Shown: positions 1 to 8,435 of the stretch, piece by piece | How the letters are laid out: each line of letters opens with the position of its first letter | How positions within the stretch are numbered: position 1 is the stretch's first letter | Source: Verrucomicrobia subdivision 3 bacterium UBA7542 | GTDB lineage: Bacteria; Verrucomicrobiota; Verrucomicrobiia; Limisphaerales; UBA11358 | DNA length: 38,176 bases | Direction of reading: 5' to 3' | Assembly: GCA_002479245.1 (NCBI GenBank) | Contig: DLMG01000211.1 | Location: 10,226-48,401, forward strand | Notes under the pieces: generated by a model | The model's input: only the letters and a program-made list of their open reading frames with translations | Told to the model about the DNA's origin: nothing | Database searches by the model: none | Position numbers and translations under genes: made by a program

Positions 1-141
1 TCAGGCACGCGGGACCAAATGACGTGAACCGCGAAGCGGAGCTGTACCGGCCTCTGATTAATTACTACCCTACGCCGACCGCCATTCCAGTCTAGGAAAA
101 GTTATTCACATCCCACCGACAAAGTGTGTAAAGGGGTCAGT

Positions 142-369
142 CCCGAATGGCCCTTAGATAAGGCCCAGCAAAAACGCATAGATTTTTAAAGGGTTTCGAG
201 GACTTTATTCTGCTCCTTTATGGATGAGCAGCAAATGCCTGCAAAACCGGGTATTTCCAAAACTTAAAGCGAAACATGGTCAAAAAGTTGGCCGAAACCG
301 ATAGGGCTGTGACGATTTTGTAAGTTGTTTGGGTTCAATGATATATTCCTTAACTAAGGGCCATTCGGG
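142..369. repeat. Imperfect inverted repeat pair, 22-bp arms
   Basis: The arm at 142-163 and the arm at 348-369 are reverse complements with one mismatch; the shared core is cccgaatggcccttag. The string ggtcagtccc also occurs next to both arms in direct orientation (about 134-143 and 368-377). No ORF lies between the arms. The element sits beside a transposase remnant at 466-639, so it may be a non-autonomous or REP-like unit related to that transposase. The repeat itself is seen directly; the mobile origin is inferred. Confidence 0.6.
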
Positions 370-465
370 TCAGTCCCAATAATTAACAATTTCATTTGAC
401 AGTCTCCCGCCAACTTGGGCAGGCAGCCGGGCGTAAACGGGTCCTCACTATTGACACTTTGGTCT

Positions 466-639
466 TCATTTCGTTGTCGTCGCCAGACAGTTCGACACGT
501 GCGTCCAGCTTCCCATGTGCAGCCGCTGCGCGATCCATATCGACGTCATAATGCTTTCCCACCTCAGTCGTAACGCTATCTTCACCTGCTCCGGATCATC
601 CTGCCGCGACAAATTAATCACACACGCCCCAATTTTTGG
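466..639 (-). pseudogene. Remnant of a REP-associated (RAYT/Y1-type) transposase, C-terminal end only
   Basis: Reading the minus strand from 639 to the stop at 466-468 gives about 57 codons. The downstream part contains IALRLRWES, then MTSIWIAQRLHMGSWTHVSN, which resembles the C-terminal helix-turn-helix-like tail of REP-associated tyrosine transposases (RLRxETTxTxxWIAxRLxMG). An in-frame TAG lies just upstream of 639. The catalytic HUH domain is absent from the window, so this is a decayed fragment. The match is from memory of the family and no search was run. The rest of 1-690 holds no gene that I can recognise. Confidence 0.5.
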
Positions 640-672
640 CTTCTAGGTTTCGAATCCTTCGGGCAAGATGAG

Positions 673-684
673 CCGAAATTTCGG
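673..684. promoter_or_regulatory. Perfect 12-bp palindrome just upstream of a start codon
   Basis: The sequence ccgaaatttcgg is a perfect palindrome ending 6 nt before the ATG at 691. Its last bases join the purine-rich ggaag that could serve as the ribosome binding site. It could be an operator or an mRNA hairpin that limits translation of the glycosyltransferase, or chance. Only the palindrome is observed. Confidence 0.25.
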
Positions 685-690
685 AAGACC

Positions 691-1467
691 ATGTATTTCG
701 GAAAAAAAATTGTCGTGGTGATGCCGGCCTACAACGCGGCCAAAACCGTCACTCAAACCGTTGATGAGGTCCTCCAGCAGCGCATCGTGGATGAAATCAT
801 TCTTGTGGATGACCGCAGCCGCGACGACACCGTGGCAGTCGCGTCGTCACTGCTCGGTGTGCGCGTCCACGTCCATGAACGCAACGTGGGTTACGGCGGC
901 AATCAAAAAACCTGCTACCGGCTGGCACTGGAGGCGGGCGCCGACATTGTTATCATGCTTCATCCCGACTACCAATACACGCCGAAGCTGATTCCGGCGA
1001 TGGCCTCCATCATCGCCAACGGCTTGCATCCGTGCGTGCTGGGCAGCCGCATTTTGGGCGGCTATTCACTCAAAGGCGGAATGCCGGTTTGGAAATACAT
1101 TGCCAACCGTTTTCTGACTTTGACAGAGAATGTTTTGCTGGGCGCAAAACTCTCGGAATATCACACCGGCTATCGCGCATTTTCGCGGGAACTTCTGGAA
1201 AAGCTTGACCTGTCGAAAAATTCCGATGATTTCGTTTTTGACAACCAGATGCTCGCGCAAATTTTCTGGCATGGCTTTACGATCGGCGAGGTGAGCTGCC
1301 CGACGAAGTATTTTCCCGAAGCGTCCTCGATCAATTTCCGCCGCAGCCTCAAATACGGCTTTGGCTGTCTTGCCAGCGGATTGAAATTCCGTCTGGCGAA
1401 AATGGGATGGCTCCGGTCGGAACTGTTCAGTTCAACGCCGCGGCGAGGCGCGACTTCTTCCGGTTGA
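691..1467 (+). CDS. Glycosyltransferase family 2 (DPM1-like)
   Basis: This 258-residue protein has a GT-A fold N-terminus: VVVMPAYNAAKT at residues 8-19 and IILVDDRSRDDT near 36-47. The usual metal-binding DxD region reads MLHPDYQYTP near residue 90, a variant I associate with a subgroup of polyisoprenyl-phosphate glycosyltransferase-like proteins. The conserved HTGYRAFSRE segment follows. There are no obvious C-terminal membrane helices, so it should be cytosolic or peripheral. It probably transfers a sugar from a nucleotide sugar to a lipid carrier or glycan; the exact acceptor cannot be told. A ggaag motif 5 nt upstream supports the start. The last 13 or so codons overlap the 3' end of rpsT on the opposite strand, and the Ser/Arg/Gly-rich tail looks non-conserved. 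Confidence 0.85.
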   Translation: MYFGKKIVVVMPAYNAAKTVTQTVDEVLQQRIVDEIILVDDRSRDDTVAVASSLLGVRVHVHERNVGYGGNQKTCYRLALEAGADIVIMLHPDYQYTPKLIPAMASIIANGLHPCVLGSRILGGYSLKGGMPVWKYIANRFLTLTENVLLGAKLSEYHTGYRAFSRELLEKLDLSKNSDDFVFDNQMLAQIFWHGFTIGEVSCPTKYFPEASSINFRRSLKYGFGCLASGLKFRLAKMGWLRSELFSSTPRRGATSSG

Positions 1468-1681
1468 CGGTGGCGCGGGGGAGCACGCCGGATTTGACGG
1501 CCTTGTCGAATGCAGAATGGACCCCGGGCAGAAATTTGACCGCTTCGTCCTTTTTGCCGGCGGTGAGCAGCGTGCGATAATCTTTTTCCAGACGGTGCAA
1601 GTGCGATTTGACGCTGCGATTGTGCTGGTGTTTGCGCTCGTTGCTGCGCGCCCGGCGTTCGGCTGACTTCGTATTCGGCAT
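1427..1681 (-). CDS. rpsT: 30S ribosomal protein S20
   Basis: The 84-residue, strongly basic product starts MPNTKSAERRARSNERKHQ and ends RKKSRLAAALN, the hallmark pattern of bacterial S20 (bS20): long helices rich in Lys and Arg that bind 16S rRNA in the small subunit. The length is typical (about 85-90). The gene is monocistronic and divergent from the histidine kinase gene; a good promoter lies at 1711-1738. Its last 41 bp overlap the convergent glycosyltransferase gene, so the two transcripts must be antisense to each other at their 3' ends. Confidence 0.95.
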   Translation of the reverse strand: MPNTKSAERRARSNERKHQHNRSVKSHLHRLEKDYRTLLTAGKKDEAVKFLPGVHSAFDKAVKSGVLPRATVNRKKSRLAAALN

Positions 1682-1710
1682 AAATTATAATTTCACTTAA
1701 AAGGGCGGTG

Positions 1711-1738
1711 AATCTAGTCGAATGCAAGTGAATGTCAA
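1711..1738 (-). promoter_or_regulatory. Sigma70-type promoter for rpsT
   Basis: On the minus strand a perfect -35 hexamer TTGACA (plus-strand 1733-1738) is followed after 16 bp by TAGATT (plus-strand 1711-1716), a 4/6 match to the -10 consensus. Transcription would begin about 20-25 nt upstream of the rpsT ATG. Seen by eye only. Confidence 0.6.
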
Positions 1739-1828
1739 CGGTGAAAGCTGACTCATCGCACTTTACTTTCGGGACGTTTGGATGTTTGCTGTTCTGAACA
1801 TTGGATGGTGATGGTGGTTCCGCAACGG

Positions 1829-4800
1829 ATGAATAGAAAGTTGCAAATTTTACATCTGGAAGACGACCCGGATTTCGCCGAGTGGGTTCGTTCGCTTTTC
1901 GCGCAGGACGGTTTGGACGTCGAGTTGAAATGCGTCGGCGACCGCGCGGCGTTTGAGGCCGCATTGGATGCCGGTGCGTTTGACGTTATTGTTTCGGACT
2001 ATCACCTGCCGTCGTTCTCCGGCTTGGATGCGCTGGCCATGGTACGGAAAAAAAATCCGCATATTCCGTTCATTCTCGTTTCCGGCACCATCGGCGAACA
2101 GGCGGCGATTGAAAGCTTGAGGGCCGGCGCGACCGATTATTTGCTCAAGCAGCAACCGGATCGGCTGCCGTCCGCCGTCCGCCGGGCCGTGCAGGAAGCC
2201 GAAGAACGAGCCAGGCTCCGGGCGGCGGAAACGGAATTGGTTCGCCGTGAAAAACATTTCCGCACGCTCACGGAAAATTCGCTCGACGTCCTCTGCATTT
2301 TGAGCCGCGACGGAAACTTTCTCTACGCCAGCCCTTCGATCGAGCGTGCGTTGGGTTACAAACCGGAGGAATTGCGCGGGCAAAATTTCTTCGCGCGTTT
2401 GCATCCCGATGATTTGCTACCAGTGCAGGAGGCGTTTCAATTCGCGCTCGATCACCCGGAACGCACGGTAAAAAAACAATTTCGCCACCAAAACAAAAAC
2501 GGTGAATGGCGGCATCTGGAACTGGTCGGCCAGAATCGTCTGCAAGACCCGGAAATAGGCGGCCTTGTGGCCGATTGCCGCGACGTGACGGACCGCTGGC
2601 GCGCAGAAGAGGAATTGCGCAATAGCGAAGAACAGTATCGTCTTCTCTTTCATGGCAATCCGAATCCGATGTGGGTGTTCGACCTTGAAACACATGCCTT
2701 TTTGGAAGTCAACGAAGCGGCCATTCAACATTACGGTTATTCCCGCGAAGAATTTCTAACCAAGACCCTCGCGGACATTCGTCAGTCGGAAAAAAACGGC
2801 CGTCCCAAAACCGCTGCGCTTGATACTGCCGATCGCAACGTCATTTGGCGTCAGCGGCGCAAGGACGGCAGCCTCATTGACGTGGAGGTTATTTGGAGTC
2901 CGATTGTTTTTGGCGAGCACTTTGCCGCATTGACCATGGCCACCGACGTGACCGAGCGTCTGCGCATTGAGTACCGCAACTCGATTTTCTCCAAGCTCGG
3001 CCATCGGCTTAGTTCAGCCAGCACCAATTCCGAGGCGGCCATGATCATTTGTGAAGCTGCTGACGCACTTTTCAAGTGGGACGATTTCGCGCTTGATTTG
3101 TATTTCGCCGTCAGCGACGAAGTTTTTTCGCTGCTCACCGTCACCACGGTCGAGGGGCAGCGGGTGGAAATTCCATCATCGCCCCAGCCCAAGACCGCCA
3201 ATGCCGTCGTTCAGCGCGTCATTAAGAAAGGAGCGGAACTGCTGTCGTCCTTCGAAAACAAGCGCTTTTCCGCCGTCACCATGCTCGCGCCCATCCGCAA
3301 AGGCGAGCATGTCATCGGCTTGCTTTTTGTTCAGAACCACATGCCCGGCGCCTACACCAACCGCGATTTGGAAGTGCTCCAGACTTTGGCCGACCAGTGC
3401 AGCGGCGCGCTTGAACGTGTCCGCGCCGAGCAGGATTTGCGCGAGAGCCGGCAGCGTTTTCGCGACCTGTTTGAAAATTCACCCGATGCCATTTTTGTCG
3501 AGGACCTGGACGGCACGGTGCTGGACGTAAATTTTGCCGCGTGCGTGCTGCACGGCCTGACACGCGAACAATTAATTGGCAAAAATACCCTGAACGATCT
3601 CATTCCGCCGTCGCGCCGGGAGAACGCCCGCCGCGATTTCCAAAAGCTGGCGAGCGGCAAATTATCCTGGGTTGGGGGGGAAAGCCTGACCGCCGACGGT
3701 AACAGCACCCCTGTCGAAGTGCGCGCCGGCCGCGTGGAATATAACGGGAAACCCGCCCTGCTGTTGCATGTGCGCGACATCACCGAACGGCGCGCCGCCG
3801 AGGCGGCGGTGCAAAGTTCCGAAATGCTTTTCCGTTCCGTGTGGGAAAATTCCGTGGATGGAATGCACCTGACGGATGAAAACGGCGTCATTATCGCCGT
3901 CAACAAGGCCTACTGCAAATTGGTCGGCATGGAAGCGGAAGAGTTGGAAGGCGAACTTTTCACCATCGTCTACGCCGAATCCGAAAATCCACAGGCCATA
4001 CTCGAAAGGCATCGTGAACATTTCCGCGCCCGCGCCGCGAACCGTAAAATTCAACACCAGTACACCCTTCACAACGGCCAGGTAATGGCATTGGAAATCA
4101 CCGATTCATTTATCGAATTGCACGGGCAGCCGCTGCTGTTGTTCAGCTTGTTTCGTGACGTCACAACCCAACAGCGATTGGAAGAACAGTTGCGCCAGTC
4201 TCAAAAAATGGAAGCCATCGGCCAGCTCGCCGGCGGTGTGGCGCATGATTTCAACAACATCCTCACCGTCATTCATGGCCATGCCTCGCTGTTGTTGTCT
4301 TCCGAGCTTGAGGAATCAGCGTCGCGATCGGCGCAGCAAATCAGCCAGGCCGCTGAGCGCGCCGCCGCATTGACACGGCAATTGCTCACGTTCAGCCGCC
4401 GTCAGCTCATTCAGCCCAGGAAATTGGACATGAACAAAATCGTCGGCAACATGACCGATCTGCTTGGACGGCTTTTGGGCGAGGACGTGTCATTGCAATT
4501 AAATTACTGCCCGTCGCCGGCGATGGTGGAGGCTGATGTGGGCATGATGGAGCAGGTATTGCTCAATCTGGCCGTCAATGCGCGTGATGCCATGCCCAAA
4601 GGCGGAAGACTCACTGTGCGCATTTCCATCGTGGACTTGGACGAAGCTCACGTTCAACGCCATCCCGAAGCGCGTGTCGAGCGCTTTGTTTGTGTCAGCA
4701 ATACGGACACCGGCAGCGGCATTCCGCCGGAAAATCTACAGCGCATCTTTGAGCCGTTTTTTACCACAAAAGAAGTCGGCAAAGGCACGGGCTTGGGCTT

Positions 4801-5338
4801 GGCGACGGTTTATGGCATTGTCAAACAGCACCAGGGCTGGATTGAGGTCGAAAGCATTGTCGGCAAAGGCACGACATTCCGTATTTACATTCCCTATGTG
4901 GGCTCGGCACAAGCCGAAACGGAAAAGCCGACAACACAAATCAGCATTCGCGGTGGCACTGAAACCATTTTGCTCGTTGAAGACGAGCGGTCAGTGCGGG
5001 AACTCGTTTCGCGCGTCCTCCAAAAATACGGCTACAAAATTTTGCCGGTCGGCAATGGCGTCGAAGCCCTTGAGACTTGGAACCAGCACAAGAACGAAAT
5101 TTCCATGTTGTTCACCGACCTCGTGATGCCCGATAATATGAACGGCCGGGAACTGGCGGAAAAACTCTGGGCCGAACGGCCCGGGTTGAAAGTTATTTTT
5201 ACCAGCGGCTACAGCTCCGACATTGTGGGCAAGGATTTCAAGCTGGAGCCGGGGTTGAATTATTTACAGAAACCTTACCAGCCACAGGCGCTCGCGCTGG
5301 CCGTGCGCCGTTGCCTTGATGATAAACACGCTGAATAA
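1829..5338 (+). CDS. Hybrid sensor histidine kinase, REC-PAS-PAS-GAF-PAS-PAS-HisKA-HATPase-REC
   Basis: This 1169-residue multidomain signalling kinase has no clear membrane segment and is probably cytosolic. Order, with approximate residues: receiver 5-125 (acidic pair at 12-13, phosphoacceptor Asp57 in VSDYHLP); two PAS domains, about 130-375; GAF-like region, about 385-535; two more PAS domains, about 540-790; HisKA with GGVAHDFNN and phospho-His806; HATPase with N-box Asn917, the DTGSGI G1 box and [12 protein letters not shown]-terminal receiver with phosphoacceptor Asp1097 in [11 protein letters not shown] 1829 is chosen because the receiver core starts directly after it; the frame stays open back to a TTG at 1778. 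It probably relays phosphate to its own receiver or to an unseen partner. The ligand is unknown, and it has no adjacent stand-alone response regulator. Confidence 0.93.
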   Translation: MNRKLQILHLEDDPDFAEWVRSLFAQDGLDVELKCVGDRAAFEAALDAGAFDVIVSDYHLPSFSGLDALAMVRKKNPHIPFILVSGTIGEQAAIESLRAGATDYLLKQQPDRLPSAVRRAVQEAEERARLRAAETELVRREKHFRTLTENSLDVLCILSRDGNFLYASPSIERALGYKPEELRGQNFFARLHPDDLLPVQEAFQFALDHPERTVKKQFRHQNKNGEWRHLELVGQNRLQDPEIGGLVADCRDVTDRWRAEEELRNSEEQYRLLFHGNPNPMWVFDLETHAFLEVNEAAIQHYGYSREEFLTKTLADIRQSEKNGRPKTAALDTADRNVIWRQRRKDGSLIDVEVIWSPIVFGEHFAALTMATDVTERLRIEYRNSIFSKLGHRLSSASTNSEAAMIICEAADALFKWDDFALDLYFAVSDEVFSLLTVTTVEGQRVEIPSSPQPKTANAVVQRVIKKGAELLSSFENKRFSAVTMLAPIRKGEHVIGLLFVQNHMPGAYTNRDLEVLQTLADQCSGALERVRAEQDLRESRQRFRDLFENSPDAIFVEDLDGTVLDVNFAACVLHGLTREQLIGKNTLNDLIPPSRRENARRDFQKLASGKLSWVGGESLTADGNSTPVEVRAGRVEYNGKPALLLHVRDITERRAAEAAVQSSEMLFRSVWENSVDGMHLTDENGVIIAVNKAYCKLVGMEAEELEGELFTIVYAESENPQAILERHREHFRARAANRKIQHQYTLHNGQVMALEITDSFIELHGQPLLLFSLFRDVTTQQRLEEQLRQSQKMEAIGQLAGGVAHDFNNILTVIHGHASLLLSSELEESASRSAQQISQAAERAAALTRQLLTFSRRQLIQPRKLDMNKIVGNMTDLLGRLLGEDVSLQLNYCPSPAMVEADVGMMEQVLLNLAVNARDAMPKGGRLTVRISIVDLDEAHVQRHPEARVERFVCVSNTDTGSGIPPENLQRIFEPFFTTKEVGKGTGLGLATVYGIVKQHQGWIEVESIVGKGTTFRIYIPYVGSAQAETEKPTTQISIRGGTETILLVEDERSVRELVSRVLQKYGYKILPVGNGVEALETWNQHKNEISMLFTDLVMPDNMNGRELAEKLWAERPGLKVIFTSGYSSDIVGKDFKLEPGLNYLQKPYQPQALALAVRRCLDDKHAE

Positions 5339-5402
5339 CACGGTTTTCTCTGCCGCACATTCCAACTTTTCTTTACCTGCGTTCTTTGCTTAAACTCAGC
5401 GC

Positions 5403-6086
5403 ATGATTATCGTGCCTTCGCTGCTCGCCTCCGATTACACCCGCTTCGGCAGGGAAGTCGAACGCGCCGACCGTTCCGGCGCGGACTGGCTGCACCTCGA
5501 CATCATGGACGGGCATTTCGTCCCAAACATTTCCTTTGGGCCGGAAGTCGTGCGCGCCGTTCGCCCCCTGACCAAGATGTTTTTCGACGTTCACCTCATG
5601 TGTTCGCGGCCGCAAATTTTGATCGAACCCTTCGCCAAGGCCGGCGCGGACGAAATCACCGTTCATGTCGAACTTCACCAGCAGGTCACGTCACTCATTT
5701 GGAAAATTAAGTCGCTCGGCAAAAAGGTCGGCTTGGCCATCAACCCGCCCACGGCCATTTCGCTGGTTCAGCCGTATCTTGACCAGATTGACTTGCTGCT
5801 TGTGATGACCGTCAATCCGGGCTTCGGCGGACAGGAATTCATTCACGAAACGCTGCCCAAAATCCAGCAGGCCGAGGCCTGGCGGCGCGAGCGGAAACTT
5901 TCTTATCGTATCGAGGTGGACGGCGGCATCAATTTTCAGACCGTCGCCGAATGCGCCCGCGCCGGTGCGGACACCTTTGTCAGCGGCACGACCCTGTTTG
6001 GCGCGCACAATCTTCGCGCTGCCGTCAAAAAAATGCGCCAGATTGCCAACGCCCACGACCCGGCACTGGCGGATTTAAAAGTTTAA
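5403..6086 (+). CDS. rpe: Ribulose-phosphate 3-epimerase
   Basis: This 227-residue TIM-barrel enzyme interconverts D-ribulose 5-phosphate and D-xylulose 5-phosphate in the pentose phosphate pathway. Family signatures are complete: VPSLLASD at the N-terminus, HLDIMDGHFVPN with metal and catalytic His/Asp, FFDVHLM, the phosphate-loop-side MTVNPGFGGQ and the catalytic VDGGIN. The length is normal. It ends 8 bp before the phosphohexomutase gene, so the two are probably co-transcribed. The upstream spacer contains a pyrimidine-rich gcgttctttgc string that recurs in other intergenic repeats of the window. Confidence 0.96.
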   Translation: MIIVPSLLASDYTRFGREVERADRSGADWLHLDIMDGHFVPNISFGPEVVRAVRPLTKMFFDVHLMCSRPQILIEPFAKAGADEITVHVELHQQVTSLIWKIKSLGKKVGLAINPPTAISLVQPYLDQIDLLLVMTVNPGFGGQEFIHETLPKIQQAEAWRRERKLSYRIEVDGGINFQTVAECARAGADTFVSGTTLFGAHNLRAAVKKMRQIANAHDPALADLKV

Positions 6087-6094
6087 ATTCTACC

Positions 6095-7552
6095 ATGTCA
6101 CAAATCAAATTCGGCACTGACGGCTGGCGCGCGGTAATCGCGGAGGATTTCACCTTTGCGAACGTCGCCCGCGTCACGCAGGCGACGGCGGACTATTGGA
6201 AGTCTGAAGTCCAAAGTCCAAAGTCCAAAGTCTTCGGATATGAGTTGAAAGTCGTCGTCGGCTACGACCGCCGGTTTTTGTCTGATCAATTCGCACAATG
6301 CACCGCTGAAGTTTTCGCCGGAAATAATTTTCAAGTTGTCCTCGCGCCGGAGCCGACGCCAACGCCTTCCGTTTCATTCGCCGTGAAAAACCTGTGCGCC
6401 GTTGGCGGCGTGATGATAACCGCCAGCCACAATCCGCCGATTTTCAACGGCTTTAAGCTCAAGTCGTATTACGGCGGCCCCAGCGATTCCGGGACCTGCC
6501 AGGCCGTCGAAAGTTTCCTGGACAAAAATCCGCCCCAACTCCGAACTCCGAACTCCGAACTCCGAATTTCGATTCAAGACGTCCGCCCCGCCCATCATGC
6601 CGCGCTCAAAAAACTGGTGGATTTCAAGCTCATCGCGAAATCGAAGCTCCGATTTGCCCATGACGCGCTGTTTGGCGTCGGCGCGGGTTGTTTCGAGCAA
6701 TTGCTCGCGGGCACCACCTGCCGGGTTACCACCCTGAACGGCAACCATGACGCCTTGTTTGGCGGCATCAATCCCGAGCCCATCGTGCAGAATTATGCGC
6801 GCAGCCAGGCCTTTCTCAAAAAACATCCGCACGACATCTGCCTGGTAACCGATGGCGACGCCGACCGTGTCGGCGGCATGGACGGTCACGGCGGTTATTT
6901 GACGACCCACCAGATCATCTGCCTGCTGCTGCATCATTTGATCGTGAATCGCAAGGGCAGGGGACGCGTCGTCAAGGCGCTGACGACAACCTCGATGGTG
7001 GACAAGATGTGCGCGGCTTACGGCCTGCCGCTGGTCGAGACCGGTGTCGGGTTCAAATATATTTGCGCCGAGATGCTCAAGGGCGACGTGCTGCTCGGCG
7101 CGGAAGAAAGCGGCGGTATCGGTTTCCCCAACCACATTCCCGAACGTGATGGCATCGCCGCCGGGTTGATGCTGCTGGAAATGCTGGCGACCGAGCGTGT
7201 GTCGGTGAACAAACTGCTGGCGAAACTGGAAAAACAATTCGGCCCGCACCGTTACGGGCGGATTGACACGCATTACCCGCTTGAAAAGCGGTCGTCGTTG
7301 ATGGAATTTTTGAAAAACAATCCGCCAGACAAACTTTTACGCTCACCGTTTGAGGACATCAAGACGTTCGACGGCGTGAAATTCATCGCGCAGGACACGT
7401 CGTGGCTCATGCTGCGCGGTTCCGGCACGGAACCCGTACTGCGGATTTACGCGGAGGCAAAGTCCGATGCCGGCGTGCAGAAGCTGCTCAAACTCGGCGT
7501 TTCATTGGCACGGCACGGAAAGTTTACGAAAGGAGGAGACCATATGTTTTGA
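6095..7552 (+). CDS. Phosphoglucomutase/phosphomannomutase family protein
   Basis: This 485-residue alpha-D-phosphohexomutase interconverts hexose 1- and 6-phosphates and feeds nucleotide-sugar synthesis. All four family motifs are present: catalytic phosphoserine loop TASHNPP (Ser111), metal-binding DGDADR (253-258), sugar-binding GAEESGG (335-341) and phosphate-binding RGSGTEP (441-447). ATG 6095 gives the usual N-terminus IKFGTDGWR; an upstream in-frame start inside rpe is not credible. Two blocks of 7-bp tandem repeats lie in frame, at residues about 35-46 and 148-159, and look like intergenic repeat sequence captured as loop insertions. The last codons contain a perfect Shine-Dalgarno string. 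Whether glucose or mannose phosphate is preferred cannot be judged. Confidence 0.93.
   Translation: MSQIKFGTDGWRAVIAEDFTFANVARVTQATADYWKSEVQSPKSKVFGYELKVVVGYDRRFLSDQFAQCTAEVFAGNNFQVVLAPEPTPTPSVSFAVKNLCAVGGVMITASHNPPIFNGFKLKSYYGGPSDSGTCQAVESFLDKNPPQLRTPNSELRISIQDVRPAHHAALKKLVDFKLIAKSKLRFAHDALFGVGAGCFEQLLAGTTCRVTTLNGNHDALFGGINPEPIVQNYARSQAFLKKHPHDICLVTDGDADRVGGMDGHGGYLTTHQIICLLLHHLIVNRKGRGRVVKALTTTSMVDKMCAAYGLPLVETGVGFKYICAEMLKGDVLLGAEESGGIGFPNHIPERDGIAAGLMLLEMLATERVSVNKLLAKLEKQFGPHRYGRIDTHYPLEKRSSLMEFLKNNPPDKLLRSPFEDIKTFDGVKFIAQDTSWLMLRGSGTEPVLRIYAEAKSDAGVQKLLKLGVSLARHGKFTKGGDHMF
6198..6232. repeat. Five tandem 7-bp repeats inside the mutase gene
   Basis: Units ggaagtc, tgaagtc and three caaagtc follow one another without gaps. 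They encode a low-complexity stretch (roughly KSEVQSPKSKV) between conserved parts of domain 1. The same style of 7-bp periodicity appears at 6537-6571 and in the intergenic region 22866-23009. Confidence 0.85.
6537..6571. repeat. Second block of 7-bp repeats inside the mutase gene
   Basis: Four perfect aactccg units are followed by one aatttcg. They encode a Leu/Arg/Ser/Asn-rich linker (QLRTPNSELRI) outside the catalytic motifs. Insertion of such units without loss of frame suggests the loops tolerate them. Confidence 0.85.
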
Positions 7553-7796
7553 AATTAATCGGCTGCGAGTCTGCAAATCGCGCCCAAAAATTTGGAGTGG
7601 CTGTTGCTGTCTGCCCAATTGTGACCCACGATTTCAAATCCGCCTGGTTGTTAATCAGCAACAATCCTAACTGGAGGCGAAAGTCGGCACTGGCTTAAAA
7701 TCAGACACGGATGCACAAGAATAAGACGCATGTGTACAAATTGGACGCAGTTTAGCATCAAACCAACGATGGCATTGCTAATGCTTTGAGCAAGGC

Positions 7797-7964
7797 ATGC
7801 ATAAAACATGGTTGCACACTTTTGCGCTGAGTTTGTTGTTTGGTGGCATTATTGCAAAGTTGCGCAGTGCAATCGAAAATCATGTGCCCGTGGGTTATCA
7901 GGACGAATCCGGGTTTCATCTTGGCGTTAAACAGACACAAGATAGGTGGCCGGCAATCTGGTAA
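7797..7964 (+). CDS. Small single-pass membrane protein, 55 residues, unknown function
   Basis: The ORF begins MHKTWLHTFALSLLFGG and contains a hydrophobic segment at about residues 5-20, followed by IAKLRSAIENHVPVGY and a short soluble tail rich in Asp, Gly and Trp that ends WPAIW. One N-terminal transmembrane helix or uncleaved signal anchor is likely. The Shine-Dalgarno site is weak (aagg next to the ATG). It is shorter than common ORF cut-offs, but its composition is protein-like and unlike the surrounding non-coding DNA. It lies upstream of the polysaccharide operon promoter and may be an accessory membrane peptide. The minus-strand ORF over the same bases looks like its shadow. I do not recognise a named family. 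The stretch 7553-7796 shows nothing convincing. Confidence 0.5.
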   Translation: MHKTWLHTFALSLLFGGIIAKLRSAIENHVPVGYQDESGFHLGVKQTQDRWPAIW

Positions 7965-8024
7965 ATTCAGGGAAGCTGTTGATGACTTGCGGTTGGGGAT
8001 TGCAGGGTTGAGTTAGGAACTTGG

Positions 8025-8059
8025 CTGTCTCGTTCTTCCGAGGCAGTGTAAATTTAATT
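8025..8059 (+). terminator. Terminator-like hairpin downstream of the small ORF
   Basis: An 8-bp stem (ctgtctcg, 8025-8032, with cgaggcag, 8039-8046, including one U-G pair) has a 6-nt loop and is followed by an AT-rich run (aaatttaattt). There is no uninterrupted U tract, so termination efficiency is uncertain. The position, between the small ORF and the next promoter, fits. Confidence 0.35.
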
Positions 8060-8188
8060 TAAAGTATGTCTCTTCTGTCCCATTTTTTGCCAAATTTCGA
8101 CTCTCCACAACCTAAGATCGTGCGAATATTTTCTCGGTTTAATCGTAATACGTTGATTACCATTCAATTACGTACCAAACGAAACAAG

Positions 8189-8217
8189 TTGCAATTTTTC
8201 CCTAGGAATTTTATAAT
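8189..8217 (+). promoter_or_regulatory. Sigma70-type promoter for the polysaccharide operon
   Basis: TTGCAA (8189-8194) and a perfect TATAAT (8212-8217) are separated by 17 bp in a locally AT-rich stretch. Transcription would start near 8224, leaving a leader of about 210 nt before the NusG-like gene. This is the best promoter match I found on the plus strand in the gap 7965-8435. Confidence 0.55.
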
Positions 8218-8330
8218 GTACACAAGAGTATTTAACCACCCGAACTGATGGAGGTTTTAAAAAGCACTGGATTAAAATGACACTGGGTATTAAAAACGTT
8301 ATTTGTGTCAGGATTCAACCCAGCAATAAG

Positions 8331-8359
8331 GGCGATGCGGATTTTTCCGCTTGTTCGCC
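8331..8359 (+). promoter_or_regulatory. Nested hairpin in the operon leader
   Basis: An inner perfect stem gcgga/tccgc with a tttt loop (8337-8350) is enclosed by an outer stem ggcga/tcgcc (8331-8335 with 8355-8359), giving ten base pairs with small internal loops. It lies between the promoter at 8189-8217 and the antiterminator gene. It could be a pause or attenuator, or a recruitment element for the NusG paralog, by analogy with the ops element used by RfaH. It does not match the ops or JUMPstart consensus. Confidence 0.4.
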
Positions 8360-8435
8360 AGTTGGTCTGATTTCATTACAACAGTTTTGCGCTTTGAAAG
8401 CTGGCGATAACAAAATGGCATGAAGTGCTTGTTTA

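Noticed and set aside
1170..1964. 264-codon minus-strand open frame covering rpsT
   Set aside because: Runs over rpsT in a different frame and over the kinase start; rpsT is unmistakable, so this frame is not a gene.
6374..7273. 299-codon minus-strand open frame
   Set aside because: Antisense to the mutase gene and without recognisable motifs; shadow frame.
7770..7787. Sigma54-like tggcat...tgct element
   Set aside because: The spacing between GG and GC is one base short of the required distance.
7758..7940. 60-codon minus-strand frame opposite the small membrane protein
   Set aside because: The plus-strand 55-residue ORF has a hydrophobic helix and a more protein-like tail; the minus-strand frame is taken as its shadow.
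8248..8423. Two overlapping leader ORFs (10 codons at 8248-8280 and 48 codons at 8277-8423)
   Set aside because: They have start and stop codons and overlap by ATGA, but no strong ribosome site or protein-like composition; the second reads straight through the hairpin at 8331-8359. Kept as a possibility for a leader peptide only.
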